This document shows positions 10,977 to 23,443 of a stretch of DNA of 64,000 bases, one piece after another. The translations under genes were made by a program, and so were the position numbers. Under the pieces are notes generated by a model that saw only the letters and a program-made list of their open reading frames with translations, did no database searches and was not told the origin of the DNA. The DNA is from Plasmopara viticola (Eukaryota; Oomycota; Peronosporomycetes; Peronosporales; Peronosporaceae), in the NCBI GenBank assembly GCA_001695595.3, contig MBPM02000006.1:1302001-1366000 (forward strand), in the 5' to 3' direction. Position 1 is the first letter of the stretch; the number at the start of each line of letters is the position of its first letter.

Positions 10977-13900
10977 CTAATGCTGTGTGTCCCTTGTCGC
11001 TGACTTGGTCTTGATTCCGGATGCTTTGTGCAAATACTCCAGCATCTTGTTTCCAACTGCCTTCGTCAGCATATCATTTAGCTGACTCTTCATGTCGATA
11101 TATTTAATCTTCAACAGTCCTTATTGCACGTTCTCTCGAATGAAGTGGTGCTTGATGTCCACACACTTCGTCCTAGCATTGTATTCGGCGTTATTGGCCA
11201 ACGTCTTAGCACCTTGGTTGTCTTCCCAAACCTGTGTGCCTTCAACTTGCTCGTGACCCATGTCCTTTAGCATTGCCCGCGTCCAAAGAACTTCTTGTGT
11301 GCATACACTGAGAGCCAAATACTCAGCTTCCGCTTAGCTCAGCGCAACTGTCCGCTGGATCTTCGACTTAAATACCACTGGTGCGCTTGCAATCATGACC
11401 ATGATTTCCGAGACCGAGCATCTGTCATTCGTGTTGCTGCCCCAATCTGCATCTGAGTATGCTTTGACCGCAACGCTTCCACTTCCTCGCTAGACGATAC
11501 CGATTCGACGCGTGGTCTTCAGATACCGTACTACTCGAATTGCTGCGCTCCAATGTTGTAGTCCTGGGTTCTCCAGAAAACGTGATTGTTGTGTCACCAC
11601 GTAAGCAATATCAGACCGAGTGCATGTCGTTATGTACAGCAAGCATCCAATCAAAGAGCGATAAGGCTTTAATTGCATCGTCGATTGTCCCCCTTCCGTT
11701 GTGGGTGACTGCTTTGACGACAGCTTTAATCCTGATACACATGGGTGTTCAACACTCTTATCATCTTGTTGACCGAATCGCTTGGCCACGTCATCGATGT
11801 AGCGAGTCGTTTGATCATCAATATTCCAACTGACCAGTCGTGATCAATTTCCAAACTTAAAATTAATTTCGCCTGACCAAGCTCATTTTGGAAGCATTCT
11901 TGAGCACTCTTTTTACTTGATCTAATTCTTTGCTGCTTCTTGCTGCGATAATCATGTCATCCACATATAGTCCAAAGAAGGCAAATCCTTCTTTAGTGCT
12001 CTTGGCATGAACTTATTGATCTGCCCTGCAACTCTTGAAGCCATTTCTGACGAAGACGCGATGTATTCCAGACACTCACTGCTTGCTTCAGTCCGTAAAA
12101 AGCCATGTTTAGTTGACATATGTATCCTTGAGCATTGTCGACACCAAGCTGAACTTCCATAAAAACGTCGCTATTAAGAAAAGCCGTGTCGACGTCCAGC
12201 TGTTCCATTTGATAGCAACATTCAGCACATACCGCGAGAATTATTAGGACCGACTTCATGTTGGCAACCGGGGAATATGTCTCGAAAAAGTCAACGCCAT
12301 ACTTCTGCTTGAAATCTTTCGCGACTAGTCGTGCCTTATATCGCACGATAGCGCCATTCTGATCACGCTTCTTGGCAAATACCCATCGTGAGCCAATTGC
12401 GAGTCCAATCTTCCTTCGTGGCTGCAATGTCCACGTTTTATTGTCTTCGTGAGAGCGAAGCTCAGCGTCCTTTGCTTCACGCCATTTCATTGCATCGTCG
12501 CTTGCCATTGCTTGAGTAAAAGTAGTCGGTGAGTCCGTATCATCGTCAGTATTCACGGCGTAGGCAAGAAAGGCTTCCGCAATTAGTCCATGTTCGTCAA
12601 TCCTAGCAGGCTTTAGAGTCGGTGGGCCCTCACTGCCTTCTGTTGCCTCTCCACCATCGGAGCCGTTTCTTAGCATTAGCACTGGCTCTTGTCTTATTCG
12701 TGTTCGCTCCAATTCAGGCCGAGACACCAAATGATCTTCTTGTTGCACTTGGGAAGGTAGATGATACTCCGTTAGCTCAAGCCCGTTTCGTACACGGGTC
12801 GCAGAAGGCATTAGCCGCTGTACAACGGCGCTTGGCGTACGATTTACATCCTCCATATCGAGATCCTCGACTGCCTCTTCGCTAGCTCCCATGTGATCGT
12901 CCAGAAGTGACGATCGATCCACTTGATGCTGAGCATTGACTTCATCACCATCCTTAACTACTTAAATAATTGTTTCCGGCTTAAGTTCTTGCGTGTCGTA
13001 GATGCCGCCCACCTCACGCTCATCCAACTTTACAAAGCGGGTCACTTATATCTTGGCATTCACCAAGTCAAACACGCGATAGCCCTTGACATTCTCTGCA
13101 TAGCCAAGAAACATACACTTAGAGCTCTTGGGTTCCAGTTTGGTCCGTTTCACATCGTCAATATGAGCGTAGCCTTGCGAACCAATTACGCGCAGGTGAT
13201 CCATTCGAGGCTTTATCTTGAAAAGTAGCTCATACGGCGTGACGTCAGGATGGACCGTATTGCTGGAGCAATTAATTAAATAAACCGCTGTATTTACCGC
13301 TTCCAGCCACCATTTCGTCGAAACGCTCTCGTAGTGTAACATGTTGCTTTTTTCCTCCATAAGTGTCCTATTCATACGCTCCGCCACTCTGTTCTGCTGC
13401 AGGCTGTATGGGACGGAGCGCTGGTGTACAATGCCGTTCGCTTGACATATTCCTGCCATTTTCTTGTTTGCGAACTCGGTTCCGTTGTCGGCTCGAAAAT
13501 ATCTTAATCGTGGACCCCACTGGTTTTCGTATAATGTCAGAAGCTCCTTGAACTTTTTAGCCACTTCACGCTTGCTCTTGATCAGAAAAAATGCAACAAA
13601 TCGTGAAAAGAAATCCACAAACGCGGGCACCACCCTTCGAGATAGTTCTCATTGGCTCCAAGACATCTATGTGAACACGCTCCAACACACGTGTCGTTTT
13701 TGTCATTGAACGAGACGGAAACACCGTGATCGTCTGCTTGCCCTTCAAACACCCAGCACACAATATTTCCACACTTTGCTTGATAATTGGGATACCATTA
13801 CTTAATCGCTGTGTCCTGATTAGCGCATCCTTGCTGGGGTGCCCCATGCGTGCATGCCAAAGCTCCCACAGATTGTCAGCCCCGGTATGTTCAACGAGAC

Positions 13901-15036
13901 ATGCTTCTTCTTGCAATCTCAGTCAAGCACATACGACTTTCCAACTTTTGTGCCCGACGCAATTGCTTGCTTCTTGTTTCAAATGACACATGACGAACGC
14001 GAAAATTCCACACTCATGCCACGCTCTGTCAGCTTGCCAACTGACAGCAACCTTCTGTCGAGTCCGGGAATGTGCAGAATTTCAACCATGCGAATGCCCA
14101 TTCCGTTCAAACCAGTCAATTTTACCGTGCCGGCTCCTTTGACAAGCAACCTCTTCCCGTCTGCAATCGTAACTTCGATGCTAGCTTCTAGGCCCTTGTA
14201 ATCAAACAAGTCCTTTCTGTGTGGGGTCATGTGGGAAGTTGCTCCACTGTCAATCAGCCATCCTGATGACTTCCTTCACCAACAGCAAACAACGTGGCGT
14301 CGCTGTTGAATCTTTTACCGACCGGGCAGTTCCGATTCATGTGTCCAAACTGGTCACAGTTGAAGCACTTGCCCTTAAATCCGCCGTTATTGCGTGGAGG
14401 ACCACCCATTCGTCCATTGTCCCGTCCACCTTTAAATCTTCTAGCATTTTCATTTCCCTTTACGCAAAACGCTTTCTCTGTAACTTCTTTCCTCTGCAGC
14501 TTCTCTGACTCTTTGAGCAGCTTCTCCTAGACTTCTATCAACGAAATGTCCCTTGCATTTTCCACAGTCGATTTAATCAAGTCGTACTTCGAAGGTAGAC
14601 TGCTGAGAAGTACCACCAGATGGCGTGACTCATCAATTTGCTCTCCCGTAGTCTGTAGTTCCACTACTAGCTCGTCAAAAGAGTCCAGATGCTCTGCCAG
14701 GCCTATTCCACTTTCCATCGTGAACTCATGTAGTCAACGAGTCATCACAACACGATTGTGAAGAGTCGAGCGATTGTAGAAATCGCGGAGAGTTTCCCAC
14801 GCCTCCATAGCACGCGTAGCCGACCGAATCTTGGTCTGGTGCTGGATCTCAACGCCTTGAGCAATGATGCCTAGCGCCTTGGCAACATTTACCAGCCACG
14901 CCTTCGTGACATCCTTCTCTTCCTCGATGGCTATGATGTGTCCCAAGAGACCCTTCCGCGCCAGGGTCATCCTCATGTTGAACTCCCAGTGGTAATAGTT
15001 ACTACTTCCTTGGAGGACTTCGGTGCGCTTGTTCAT
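10977..15036 (-). pseudogene. Gag-Pol pseudogene of copia element A
   Basis: The start ATG at 15034-15036 and final TAG at 10977-10979 are both still present. Recognisable blocks in order are: Gag N-terminus (14734-15036), second Gag half (14527-14718), protease-flank region (13979-14230), integrase zinc-binding part with LWHARMGHPSKD (13566-13916), integrase core with FRADNGTEF and QQNRVAERMN (13046-13633), RT with ARLVAKDFKQKYGVDFFETY and LDVDTAFLNS (11993-12922), and the C-terminal RT/RNase H region (11121-11789). Stops include a TGA near 14730 and a TAG near 14527. It cannot make a polyprotein. Confidence 0.93.
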
Positions 15037-15065
15037 ATTGGGCGAGAACGTTGCTTGAGCTTGTT

Positions 15066-15078
15066 GCGGCTGTTAACC
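15066..15078 (-). promoter_or_regulatory. Primer-binding site of element A
   Basis: On the minus strand GGTTAACAGCCGC starts directly after the LTR. It is identical to the site in elements B and C and matches the tRNA-Asn(GUU) anticodon arm in reverse complement. Confidence 0.75.
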
Positions 15079-15197
15079 TGTCGAGTAGAAAGTAGAAAAA
15101 CCGAAGTGAATATTATATATATATATATGTAACGTACTTGTAAATACTGTGAAGCCATTCACCTGTTCAACATGCATTCAGCGGTGTAATTTTAATA
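15079..15197 (-). repeat. 5' LTR of element A (rearranged)
   Basis: Only 119 bp long. The central block around the GTAATTAC palindromes is replaced by a short TA microsatellite at about 15113-15127. Confidence 0.88.
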
Positions 15198-15202
15198 AAA
15201 TG

Positions 15203-17426
15203 GCTGTTAACAAATCAGCTAAGGACTTAGATGCTGTTCACTACAAAAAATGGTTTGACGATGTCAGCATAGACGTACAATAATTTGCGATGCGTCAGTC
15301 TTGACAGAATTTAAAATGGGTTGCTGCTTCTGACACTTACGTCGATCCACCACTGCTTGGTGTAGACCTGTCAAAGTTTCGGAGCAAACTTCCCCTCGTG
15401 TGTTAAATCCACACATTTAAGGGCATTCTTGTGATGATCGGCCTTTTATTGAATTTGACGGTGCGGCTTGAGCTAGCAATCCTCCCTTTAGAAAAAAATA
15501 TTCATTCTATCAGTCCTTATCTGAGCAGACACAGATCATTAAAAGCAAACCATCCGGCAGCAATCGCAGATGCATTACTATGACTGGGCAGTCGTTCTGC
15601 TTCACTGTTAAATAGATTCGGTAAAATAAGCCCGAGTCGTTTGTCTTAAGGACAAAGACTTGAAGCGTAATCTACTTTTGGGGGTGCAGGACGCTCTAAT
15701 TTCCAGTAATCCAAGCTTTTATTGTGAGCATGGTGTCATACATGTACAAGCAAGCGCTCAAAATGTGGAATCTTATGGAACTCGCAAGCGAGTCAAGCGT
15801 GTGGCTCACACTTACGTTTCTTTACAGTACCTATGAGTTGTTGAAAGTCGGTTTGTCTGCACCTTGTCTCAGCTTTCCTCGGATTTGTTGCAACACGACC
15901 ATAATACTAGTCGTGTGCCACCTTATCATAAGTGCATTAAGTACCTGTTTTGGTCTGCATCGTTTAAAAGGAATCTGCATCTCTGTATTCAATCAGTCTC
16001 AATGGCATTACGGACGCGATGGTGCAGTACAAAAACCCGTTGCTTATCACTATGTTTTTGCAAATGCCGATACGCTTGTCAAAAGCCTTACCGAATGTCA
16101 CCAAGACGGAAAGGATCAGATATGTATTTGGATCAAAAGGTCACTTCATAGTTTGTGCATTGTGGCATCACATCTGCAAATTGAAATGTCGCCATTATTG
16201 GGAATGCACCTAGCAATTTAATCATTGCATCAACGGCTCGATACTTCTCAATAAGAAGTTGGGAATGCTTCAAAGGTGGGTCAATAAATAATAACAAAAA
16301 CTTTCTTGCCAATTCTTTAATTCATTATTTTTGAAAGAACATGACTTAATGCGTAAATTTTAATTTGTTCTAACTAAAAGTAGCTTTCAATAGAGGCGGT
16401 GCACTTTTTTGCCAAAAAAGTATTACATATGTCGTCTAGACCATAGTGAGAAGAGCACTGGCAATCATTTGGCTGGCGCTCACCGTTGACATACCGTCAA
16501 GTCAAAACAACTAATGTAAGGCGCCTTTTGAATTTTACAAATAGACACAACGTCGAGATTTAAAAGAAAATTGTATTACCCAATTGACCACTTGTAAGTG
16601 GTTGTCATGCGTTTGCTGATAATACCCTTTGTCACCGATATATTGATCATAATGTTGGGCTACAATGCGCTTTGAGTCTCATTTTTAAAGTGTAAGAAAC
16701 AGCGGTCTGGCGAGATTTTCATTACTTGCTAGGATGCTTGGCTGTCGTTCTGACTATAAAATTTCTTTTTTAAAGAAGCAATTTTCTTGTCAAGGGTCTC
16801 AGCGAAGAAGGTTTGGCCCGAAGAAGCCAAGTTTGACCATCAAGTATGACTTTGAGACCATTCCTTAGCATACATTTGAGCTCTCATGAGCCGCTATTTT
16901 TTCTATATAGATGCAGAGCAAAGCAGTGCGAGTTCTTTTTTAGGTTCATGACCTTCGTCATTAGTGATGCTTAATTCTGTTATACGTCGTGATTGTAAGC
17001 GTGCCGTTCGTCTCTTGTGAAGTGACGCGATAAATTCAATTTACAAAGGAGTTGCACTGCCTTCAGCAAGGTTCAAGAAAGTGTAAACTCACGAAAGATG
17101 GTTATTTTGTTACTAATGTTTGGTACTTTAGCACTTATTATACAAGGTAAATTCGTGTCGTTTCATTTTCTGTTATCATTAGCTTAGTTTGTTGAGTACA
17201 TGCCACGCTAAAATTAGCCTTTTGAAAGCCATCGCATTCAGTAAAAAAGTCAGTGTTACGTTTGTCTGTCCAAAAACAGCTTATTTGAGAGATCCTTCCC
17301 AAATTTGCCAGGCTCTTTGTTTATAAAGCGAGTAGACCCTTTACACGGCGACTTGCGTGGGTACCAAGTGATGGCCGAGCCAGACAACAAGGTTTCTCTT
17401 TTCTATAAATTAATATCTTTTTAAAA
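15203..17426. other. Unrecognised region beside element A
   Basis: Several overlapping frames are open at 15730-16221, the longest 164 codons from ATG 15730, with two hydrophobic stretches. All three plus frames are partly open there, so no gene is called. Faintly protein-like stretches at about 15310-15570 are interrupted by stops. The rest shows nothing I can support. Confidence 0.35.
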
Positions 17427-17624
17427 ATGAGGTTATGGATTCTTAGCTTTGTAATGCTATCTTCTTCCTGGTCCCCAACGCTCAAAGCGTCTTTATCGAA
17501 TGCACTCGAAAGTCGAATATTATTTCCAGATGTTGCCATAGACTTTTCTTGTGTTGTAGGTAACATATTTTGCATGCCATGTCACAAGAGGAAAAAACTT
17601 GTGCTTTCAAGAGCTTACTCCTAA
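17427..17624 (+). CDS. Possible small secreted-protein frame
   Basis: A 65-codon frame opening MRLWILSFVMLSSSWSPTLK, which resembles a secretory signal peptide. Four Cys follow in the remainder. A frame of 70 codons at 17781-17993 lies downstream and has a good splice donor, GTAAGT, at about 17884. Whether the two belong to one spliced gene cannot be told from sequence alone, and no family is recognised. Confidence 0.2.
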   Translation: MRLWILSFVMLSSSWSPTLKASLSNALESRILFPDVAIDFSCVVGNIFCMPCHKRKKLVLSRAYS

Positions 17625-17993
17625 GCGAGTTAAGAGCAAAATTTTATTTTATCTGATCTTCGCGTGGTGCTCCTTATTGCTTGTATTGCCTCGAAGTGAA
17701 GATGTCTTGTGACCATCGGGTGCAAAAAGGGGTTATTTTTGGACCTTCTTTAGCTGTCTGGTGTTCAAAGCACTTCTGGATTGACGTCTCTGGCAAACGT
17801 ACAGACTTTGAAAGCAATACCAGCTGCTCTTGTGGGCGCAGCCTTTGCAGTAGATCAACCAGCTGATTTGCCATTTACATCCGGTAAGTGGTTGAAGTCA
17901 AATACACATAAAAGTCTTGAACACCATAACTCAGATTTCCCCGTACCACGCAAGCTATTAGCTAAGCATCGAAAAAATAGTCAAAATCACTAA

Positions 17994-20900
17994 CGCACCA
18001 CTTTTTTCGTGCGCATTGGTCATCCTCTGATAAGGGTATACCCTTATGAACAAATACTCCCTGATACATTCGGCATTATAAAAAGAGAAAAGCCTTTGCA
18101 CGACAAAATCTCAATCCTGCTTCTGAGCCTCTGGTTTAGCAGGGACAGGCAAATGGTACACTGCTCGAATGATTCAAGCTGTACATCTCATTGTCGTGGC
18201 CAATCGGTGTACTCCACGCACTCTGTCCTACGTTTTTGATTGCCATTTGCGTCGAGCGAACAGAAGCTTATAATCTCGATACGACGCAAGCATACAAGGT
18301 GCAATCAAAATTGATTAAAACCTAACAGCACTATTTCTTAGTTTGCGGACGGGCTACAAGCTTATCTCGATCTGACTGTGGTCATTCGGGACACTACGGC
18401 TAATATCAAGGGTACCTGTGGTAGCTGAATTAAGTGCCCGAAGCCAAACACTTGTAGCTTCAAAAGCCAGTTTATTTGCACCGCAAGAATTTTGATACAG
18501 CTAAAAAGTAATTTTTTTTGGATCCGGCTGTTTTGATATTGCTGACCGAGGTCATCAAATCCGCAATGTACGACGCTTTGTAAAGCCGGCCAACAAAAAG
18601 TGTTGCCAGTCGAGTTTTCCAACAGGCTAATATCAAGATCTATACAAATGGACATCCAGTCTTAATTTTTTTTAAGGGCACAGTTTTATATTTTGGTTAA
18701 GGACACTTTATATTTGTTCACATATATGCCAATTGATACAGTATATGCTTCACCTATAACTAAATTAAAAGAACGGTTTTCGTCCTAGATGACCGTTAAG
18801 CGATATATCGTAAATTTTATAGAAGATACGATACATACAATATTGATCATGAGGAATTATTTACCTGGTGGGTCAATTTTAGTGCTGCCTTCGTACAACG
18901 ACCCGAATTATTAACATTAAGGTATCCTTGCTCTAAGCACACCGACAAAAATATTATCATGTCAGCTCGTGCAAATGCAAAGAGGGCATATTTCTTCTTA
19001 AGATGAGGTCGCACTTGCTACATAAGCAAACTTAAAGTCTGGGCAATGCTTACAGACGTGACTAAAGCATTTTGCTTTTTGGCTTGATTTTAATTCTAAG
19101 TTTTTCGCAAATGCTGAGAGCCATCTGACCATTCTCTGCGAGCGATATGGCAAAAAATGTCACCCTGCCTGATCCGTTAAGATCCCAAATGCTTTAAACC
19201 TTTCGTGTGTTGCCATTATTTTGATAAGACTACTCTTAATCGTACGCGAATTTTTTATAGACATAATTCGAACGTGATCACCAGTATTCCCTCTTCAGTA
19301 TTTGTTTGCGGACATTTAATTTCAATGGAATTTCTCGACGCTTCCCAGATGACTTTGACCGATTGTTTTGTTTTGGCAAAGCCAAGATTTGGTGTCGGTC
19401 CTTTCGAATCTAGTCAGTATCCTTTTTCGAACAGTGGCCGATTTACTTCTATGTAATTTGCACTGCACTACTTCTTGTAAAGCCAACCCGCTACTCAAGA
19501 TTGATTAACTTAATAAAGAACCCTACCCTTATCTTGGCTATCCTCTCATATTAAGCGTCATGAATTTAACGTTTTTCGCGCCAAGATACATTTATTGCAT
19601 GAGAATAAATGCTAATATTGCATATTCACTCAAGCTTCTCTTGGAAGTGAACAATGCAGTGCTCTCTTTGTCCGACTCCCTGTGCTTTGCATGATTAGAG
19701 ACAACCATTTAGCGTCAAATGCCTGTGAATGAACCTGTAAAGCCCAGATTTGTACACCAGAATTCGATTTACATCAGAAGGCGCGTATGACAGCCCTCGG
19801 GAACGACCAAGCATTTCTAAAGTTAACCGTCCGGGGCATCAATCACAGTTAATGTATGCTATTTGTTCGCAAGAAGAGTTGATAGTGCCGGTCGACTCAG
19901 ACAAATGCACCGTACATTATAGATATTTTCCGTTCGGGAACGCCGTATACGCTTAATTGATGGTGGTATTCATTGTGACACTTTTCATTTGGCGTTCTAA
20001 CAACAAGCGGCGTGTAATTAGTACGTTTGCTTTTCTTGAGCCATTTCAGCCTCCCTCGTGCCTTTCACGTGCGTGATACCCCTTACAGAATTTCTAGTAA
20101 GGACAACTTTGTGTCAAGACCTACTCAGCTCTTTATTAGAGTACTTTTCAAGATGCACACCTTTATCAGATGGTACGGACAATCGTTGAAGGTGAATTTC
20201 GTATGACCATTCTTTTTCTCATAAAGTATGCGGATCCGATGGGTCCGCTGGATTTAAACCTCGCGATTTGCATTTAGCGGCTTTTAAGTACCTTTCATTA
20301 TTTCTTCATTGAGAGACACTGAGGTAAAAGGCCCTTCCTCTTGTTCAAATACGTTTGCTTTGGCTGTCATTGATCTGGCATGAAGACCTGCACCCGATCA
20401 CACTGAGTGTTTACGAAAGATGGAGGTGCTAGGTTTACATTGCCTTCGACCAAATTTTTGTAAGAGGTTATATAGTCGATGTCTATCAACATTTAAGGAA
20501 TTTTTTAAACACCTTCTAATTTTAAGACAAGAGAGGCATAGTGTAGAGCTCTGTGAGAGTCACGCGTTCCCTTCTTTCCCCAAAAGCAAAGGAAATCAAG
20601 GAGACGCACCATGCCGTGCTCACGTGAACACGATCGTGCATAGATGCATTGATATCTACAATATTGTCCAGCAAAGAGCTATTCTCATCAGAGAAGTTAA
20701 CCAGCGTAATATGTGCCGTTCTTCATGTACCAAAAAGGCAGCGTCCAGTATTATCTTACTTCGAATTGATTATTTACCACGCGCATTGGCAGTATTGTCA
20801 AACTCTATGCCGTTGCTGTAAGCTCGCAACGTCACCAGCAAGTGCTATTCTCTACAAGAACAGCTTAACTTACGTGCCTTTTACCTTGCACACGAGAAGA

Positions 20901-23015
20901 GTTTGCCCATACCGGCTTGAGCTGAATCCAGCAATCCATTTTCCACATGCATCAAATGCTGTATCTTACGAGCATCGCTTTAGAACTTATTTAGCACTCC
21001 ACTTGCAGTAATAAGTTCTTGGTTCCTATTACATTAGCGAATCATCAGGTGGCAAAATCTACGATTAGCAGCTTTAGTGTGCCTTTCTCAATTACGTCCG
21101 GGCCACTTTTACGAGAGAAAGTTCTTTAAGACACCATCAATGTCCAGACATGACCTTACAATGAGCTACACGTTATCTGACTTGATCCAGTGCTCCCGCT
21201 ACAGGAGTTTCGGCTTCCTTGTAGAGATAAGCTTGTGTTTTTATAGATTTTCTAGGATAAATTTCAAGGGTTTTGACATTCGACCATTTTCTTGCCAAAC
21301 CTAGTGAACCTTACTTCTAAAATTGCAACTTTTTTTCCGGTATACTTTTTGAGCAACAGAGTTTGCAATTGGATATTAAATACCTTGAACAAAACAAGAG
21401 CTTGACAAGAACTCTTTTCAGCTACCAAGAACCTGGATTTAAAGATCGATCCGTGATGAAGGGCTCAAAACGATCGGAACACGCTGATGGACCTACGCCT
21501 TCTCGATGTGGTTGTATCTCTACTATCAACTAGATCAAGAGTACTCGTGGTATACCGAGATCACCTCAGCATTTCCACTCAAGCACTCACGAGCATTTAT
21601 GTTAAGGCCAGAATTTTAGTGATATACTTACCCTTGATCAGCATAGCTGAAAGCCATAGGAACCAAACAATTTGTATAGCTATGGCTTTGTCAGCATAGC
21701 CCCATGTATACTGAAAGCTGCGCTCTGCCTGTCAAGCAACTTACAAGATCTATTTAGAGACAGCGAGCCACCACAGGTTGGGTCAGACACGTGCGTGGTC
21801 CGTTCAAAAGGACAGTGGCCCTACTAGGGCTTTAGTTGCCATTTCATAAAAACCTTTTCAAACGCTGGAAAGAGTTGGCAAGCCTCTTCAGAAGGGGAAA
21901 AGCATGATCTCACACGGCACGAATGGTTGGTTGACAGGAAGACTTGCGTCAGCTGACACATTAGCAAATATTTGGTGGCAGACGCAGTCTCAATCAAAGC
22001 ATTAAACATATGTGCCCATTCGTGTGCTCTTCCACTGAGCTTCGAGGTGATAAGTCTTTGTTGCTCTATTTGGAACGGCGCAGTCTTAATAACCTATTTG
22101 GCCTCTCTAATCTAGATTAAAAAATACCTCGTCTTGCTTTCCTACGAATATCTTTAGGCTCACCGTACCATTTAGGCCTTGAGGGGATATCGCGTTAGGG
22201 TGAGCATTTCTAGACAAACACAGAGAATTTTGTGACACAACGGAGCGATTGATTGCCGAAAACCATCTTCATACCCGTGTTGCGACCAAATACCTACATT
22301 TCTATTACCCTTAGAGTCTAAGCAAATATTTTAGCTTTTTTACCCCATCTTGCATTCCTTCAAGATATCAAGCTGCTGTTGACGTAACATCTCAAAGCCT
22401 CGGGTCGTATTGACTATTGGTTTCACTTTCTTTAGCAAAGATACTTTAGCTCGTTGTAAAGATGCATAAGCTCTGGTCTGTAATCTATACTCTAAATCTT
22501 CGAGCCAACACGAGTCGCAATTTGCAATCCATACGATAAAGCAAACCCTAACCTTATTGGCTAGCATATATCTTGCACTTTAAATTGTAAGCAGAGCGAT
22601 CGATAAATTTCGATGTGGTATAAAGATTACATTTTCTATCAAGCTTGGTCATGCACTAAGCGGTGATAATTAGACTATGTACATCTTTTCGATTGAATTC
22701 TCAGCAATATTGATTCTCGGTAATTAATTTAGTTTGTGTTATTGTATTATGACAACAAATGAACAATGTGACCCGAATTGCACAGTTTAAATTATCGAGG
22801 CCAAGTTTATACAGAGGTATTTTTAAAAGCAGGCTATTTTAGTCGTCGTTGGACGATCTGGTCGGCTGAATACCTTTATCGCTGTGTAGTAATCCTGTCG
22901 ATAGAGAAAATGTCTGGTCAAAAATCAAAAAGTGATGGATCGCACTCTTCTCACCTTCAGTCAAAGCATTCCAAGTGTTAGCGGAATATGTTAATTGCAT
23001 AAATGCAAGCCTTAA
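17994..23015. other. Long region without a recognisable gene
   Basis: The largest frames are 133 codons at 20420-20821 and 120 codons at 20649-21011; they overlap each other in different frames and show no known domain. A short Cys-containing frame lies at about 18345-18530. A Gln/Lys-rich minus-strand frame (22340-22567) could be a coiled-coil remnant. Nothing here is supported strongly enough to call. Confidence 0.35.
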
Positions 23016-23420
23016 TTAAGAGAAATGGTGCACCATACTTTTAAAAAATACTGGCTTCTTATCGGTAAGCGAGATGCAGTAATTATAAAAAGTAAAGAGA
23101 GATAGTTTCCTGCCAAATTGCAGTAGCAGGCTTAGTCGCTTACTAAAAACATATAAATTGATTAAATACGTTATATCACACACATGTTTCCTATTCAGTA
23201 CTTCTGGCCAAGGTGTTCGCCACACCACCTGTAGGCGCATCTTGAGTCCGTCCTCCAAAAAAAATATTGAAAAGTAGAAGTCCCTGCCATATCTGTGAGA
23301 GCGAACAAAATCGCTTACTACATCAGAGGCATATTGATTAATTTCAAATATTGACTTACTTGTACGCTCCGCATAGTAATCTTTCGATATGCAAATATGC
23401 AGAAAAGAGTATATTTGCAT
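23016..23420 (-). CDS. Unrecognised 134-codon open frame
   Basis: An ATG-initiated minus-strand frame with aromatic-rich, protein-like composition (for example DFVRSHRYGRDFYFSIFF and WPEVLNRKHVCD). I cannot assign a family. The first ~18 codons lie inside the large inverted repeat at 23366-23443, so the start may be an artefact of that duplication and the frame may be a transposon or gene fragment. Confidence 0.3.
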   Translation of the reverse strand: MQIYSFLHICISKDYYAERTSKSIFEINQYASDVVSDFVRSHRYGRDFYFSIFFLEDGLKMRLQVVWRTPWPEVLNRKHVCDITYLINLYVFSKRLSLLLQFGRKLSLFTFYNYCISLTDKKPVFFKSMVHHFS

Positions 23421-23443
23421 ATTGAAAGATTACTATGCGGAGC
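23366..23443. repeat. Large hairpin: 33-bp arms, 12-nt loop
   Basis: Left arm 23366-23398 and right arm 23411-23443 are reverse complements with one mismatch in 33; the loop is 23399-23410. It starts GCTCCGCATAGTAATCTTTC. Such a near-perfect, compact foldback is young. It could be a miniature foldback element, a small-RNA precursor or a palindromic gene-end duplication. Confidence 0.9.

Larger units (their letters stand above)
10817..15197 (-). mobile_element. Copia element A (decayed, full length)
   Basis: A 4.38 kb Ty1/copia element on the minus strand, with LTRs at 10817-10963 and 15079-15197. It is flanked by an exact 5 bp duplication AAATG at 10812-10816 and 15198-15202, so it is a genuine single insertion. 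The primer-binding site GGTTAACAGCCGC follows the 5' LTR directly. Gag, protease, integrase, RT and RNase H are all recognisable in copia order but carry many stops and frameshifts. It belongs to the same subfamily as element D, not the B/C subfamily: the Gag N-terminus reads MNKRTEVLQGSSNYYHWEF. The terminal CA of its 5' LTR start has become TA. Confidence 0.95.

Noticed and set aside
15722..16221. 165-codon open frame with hydrophobic stretches
   Set aside because: The apparent start at 15724 is GTG (first ATG 15730), all three plus frames are partly open in the same place, and no motif is seen.
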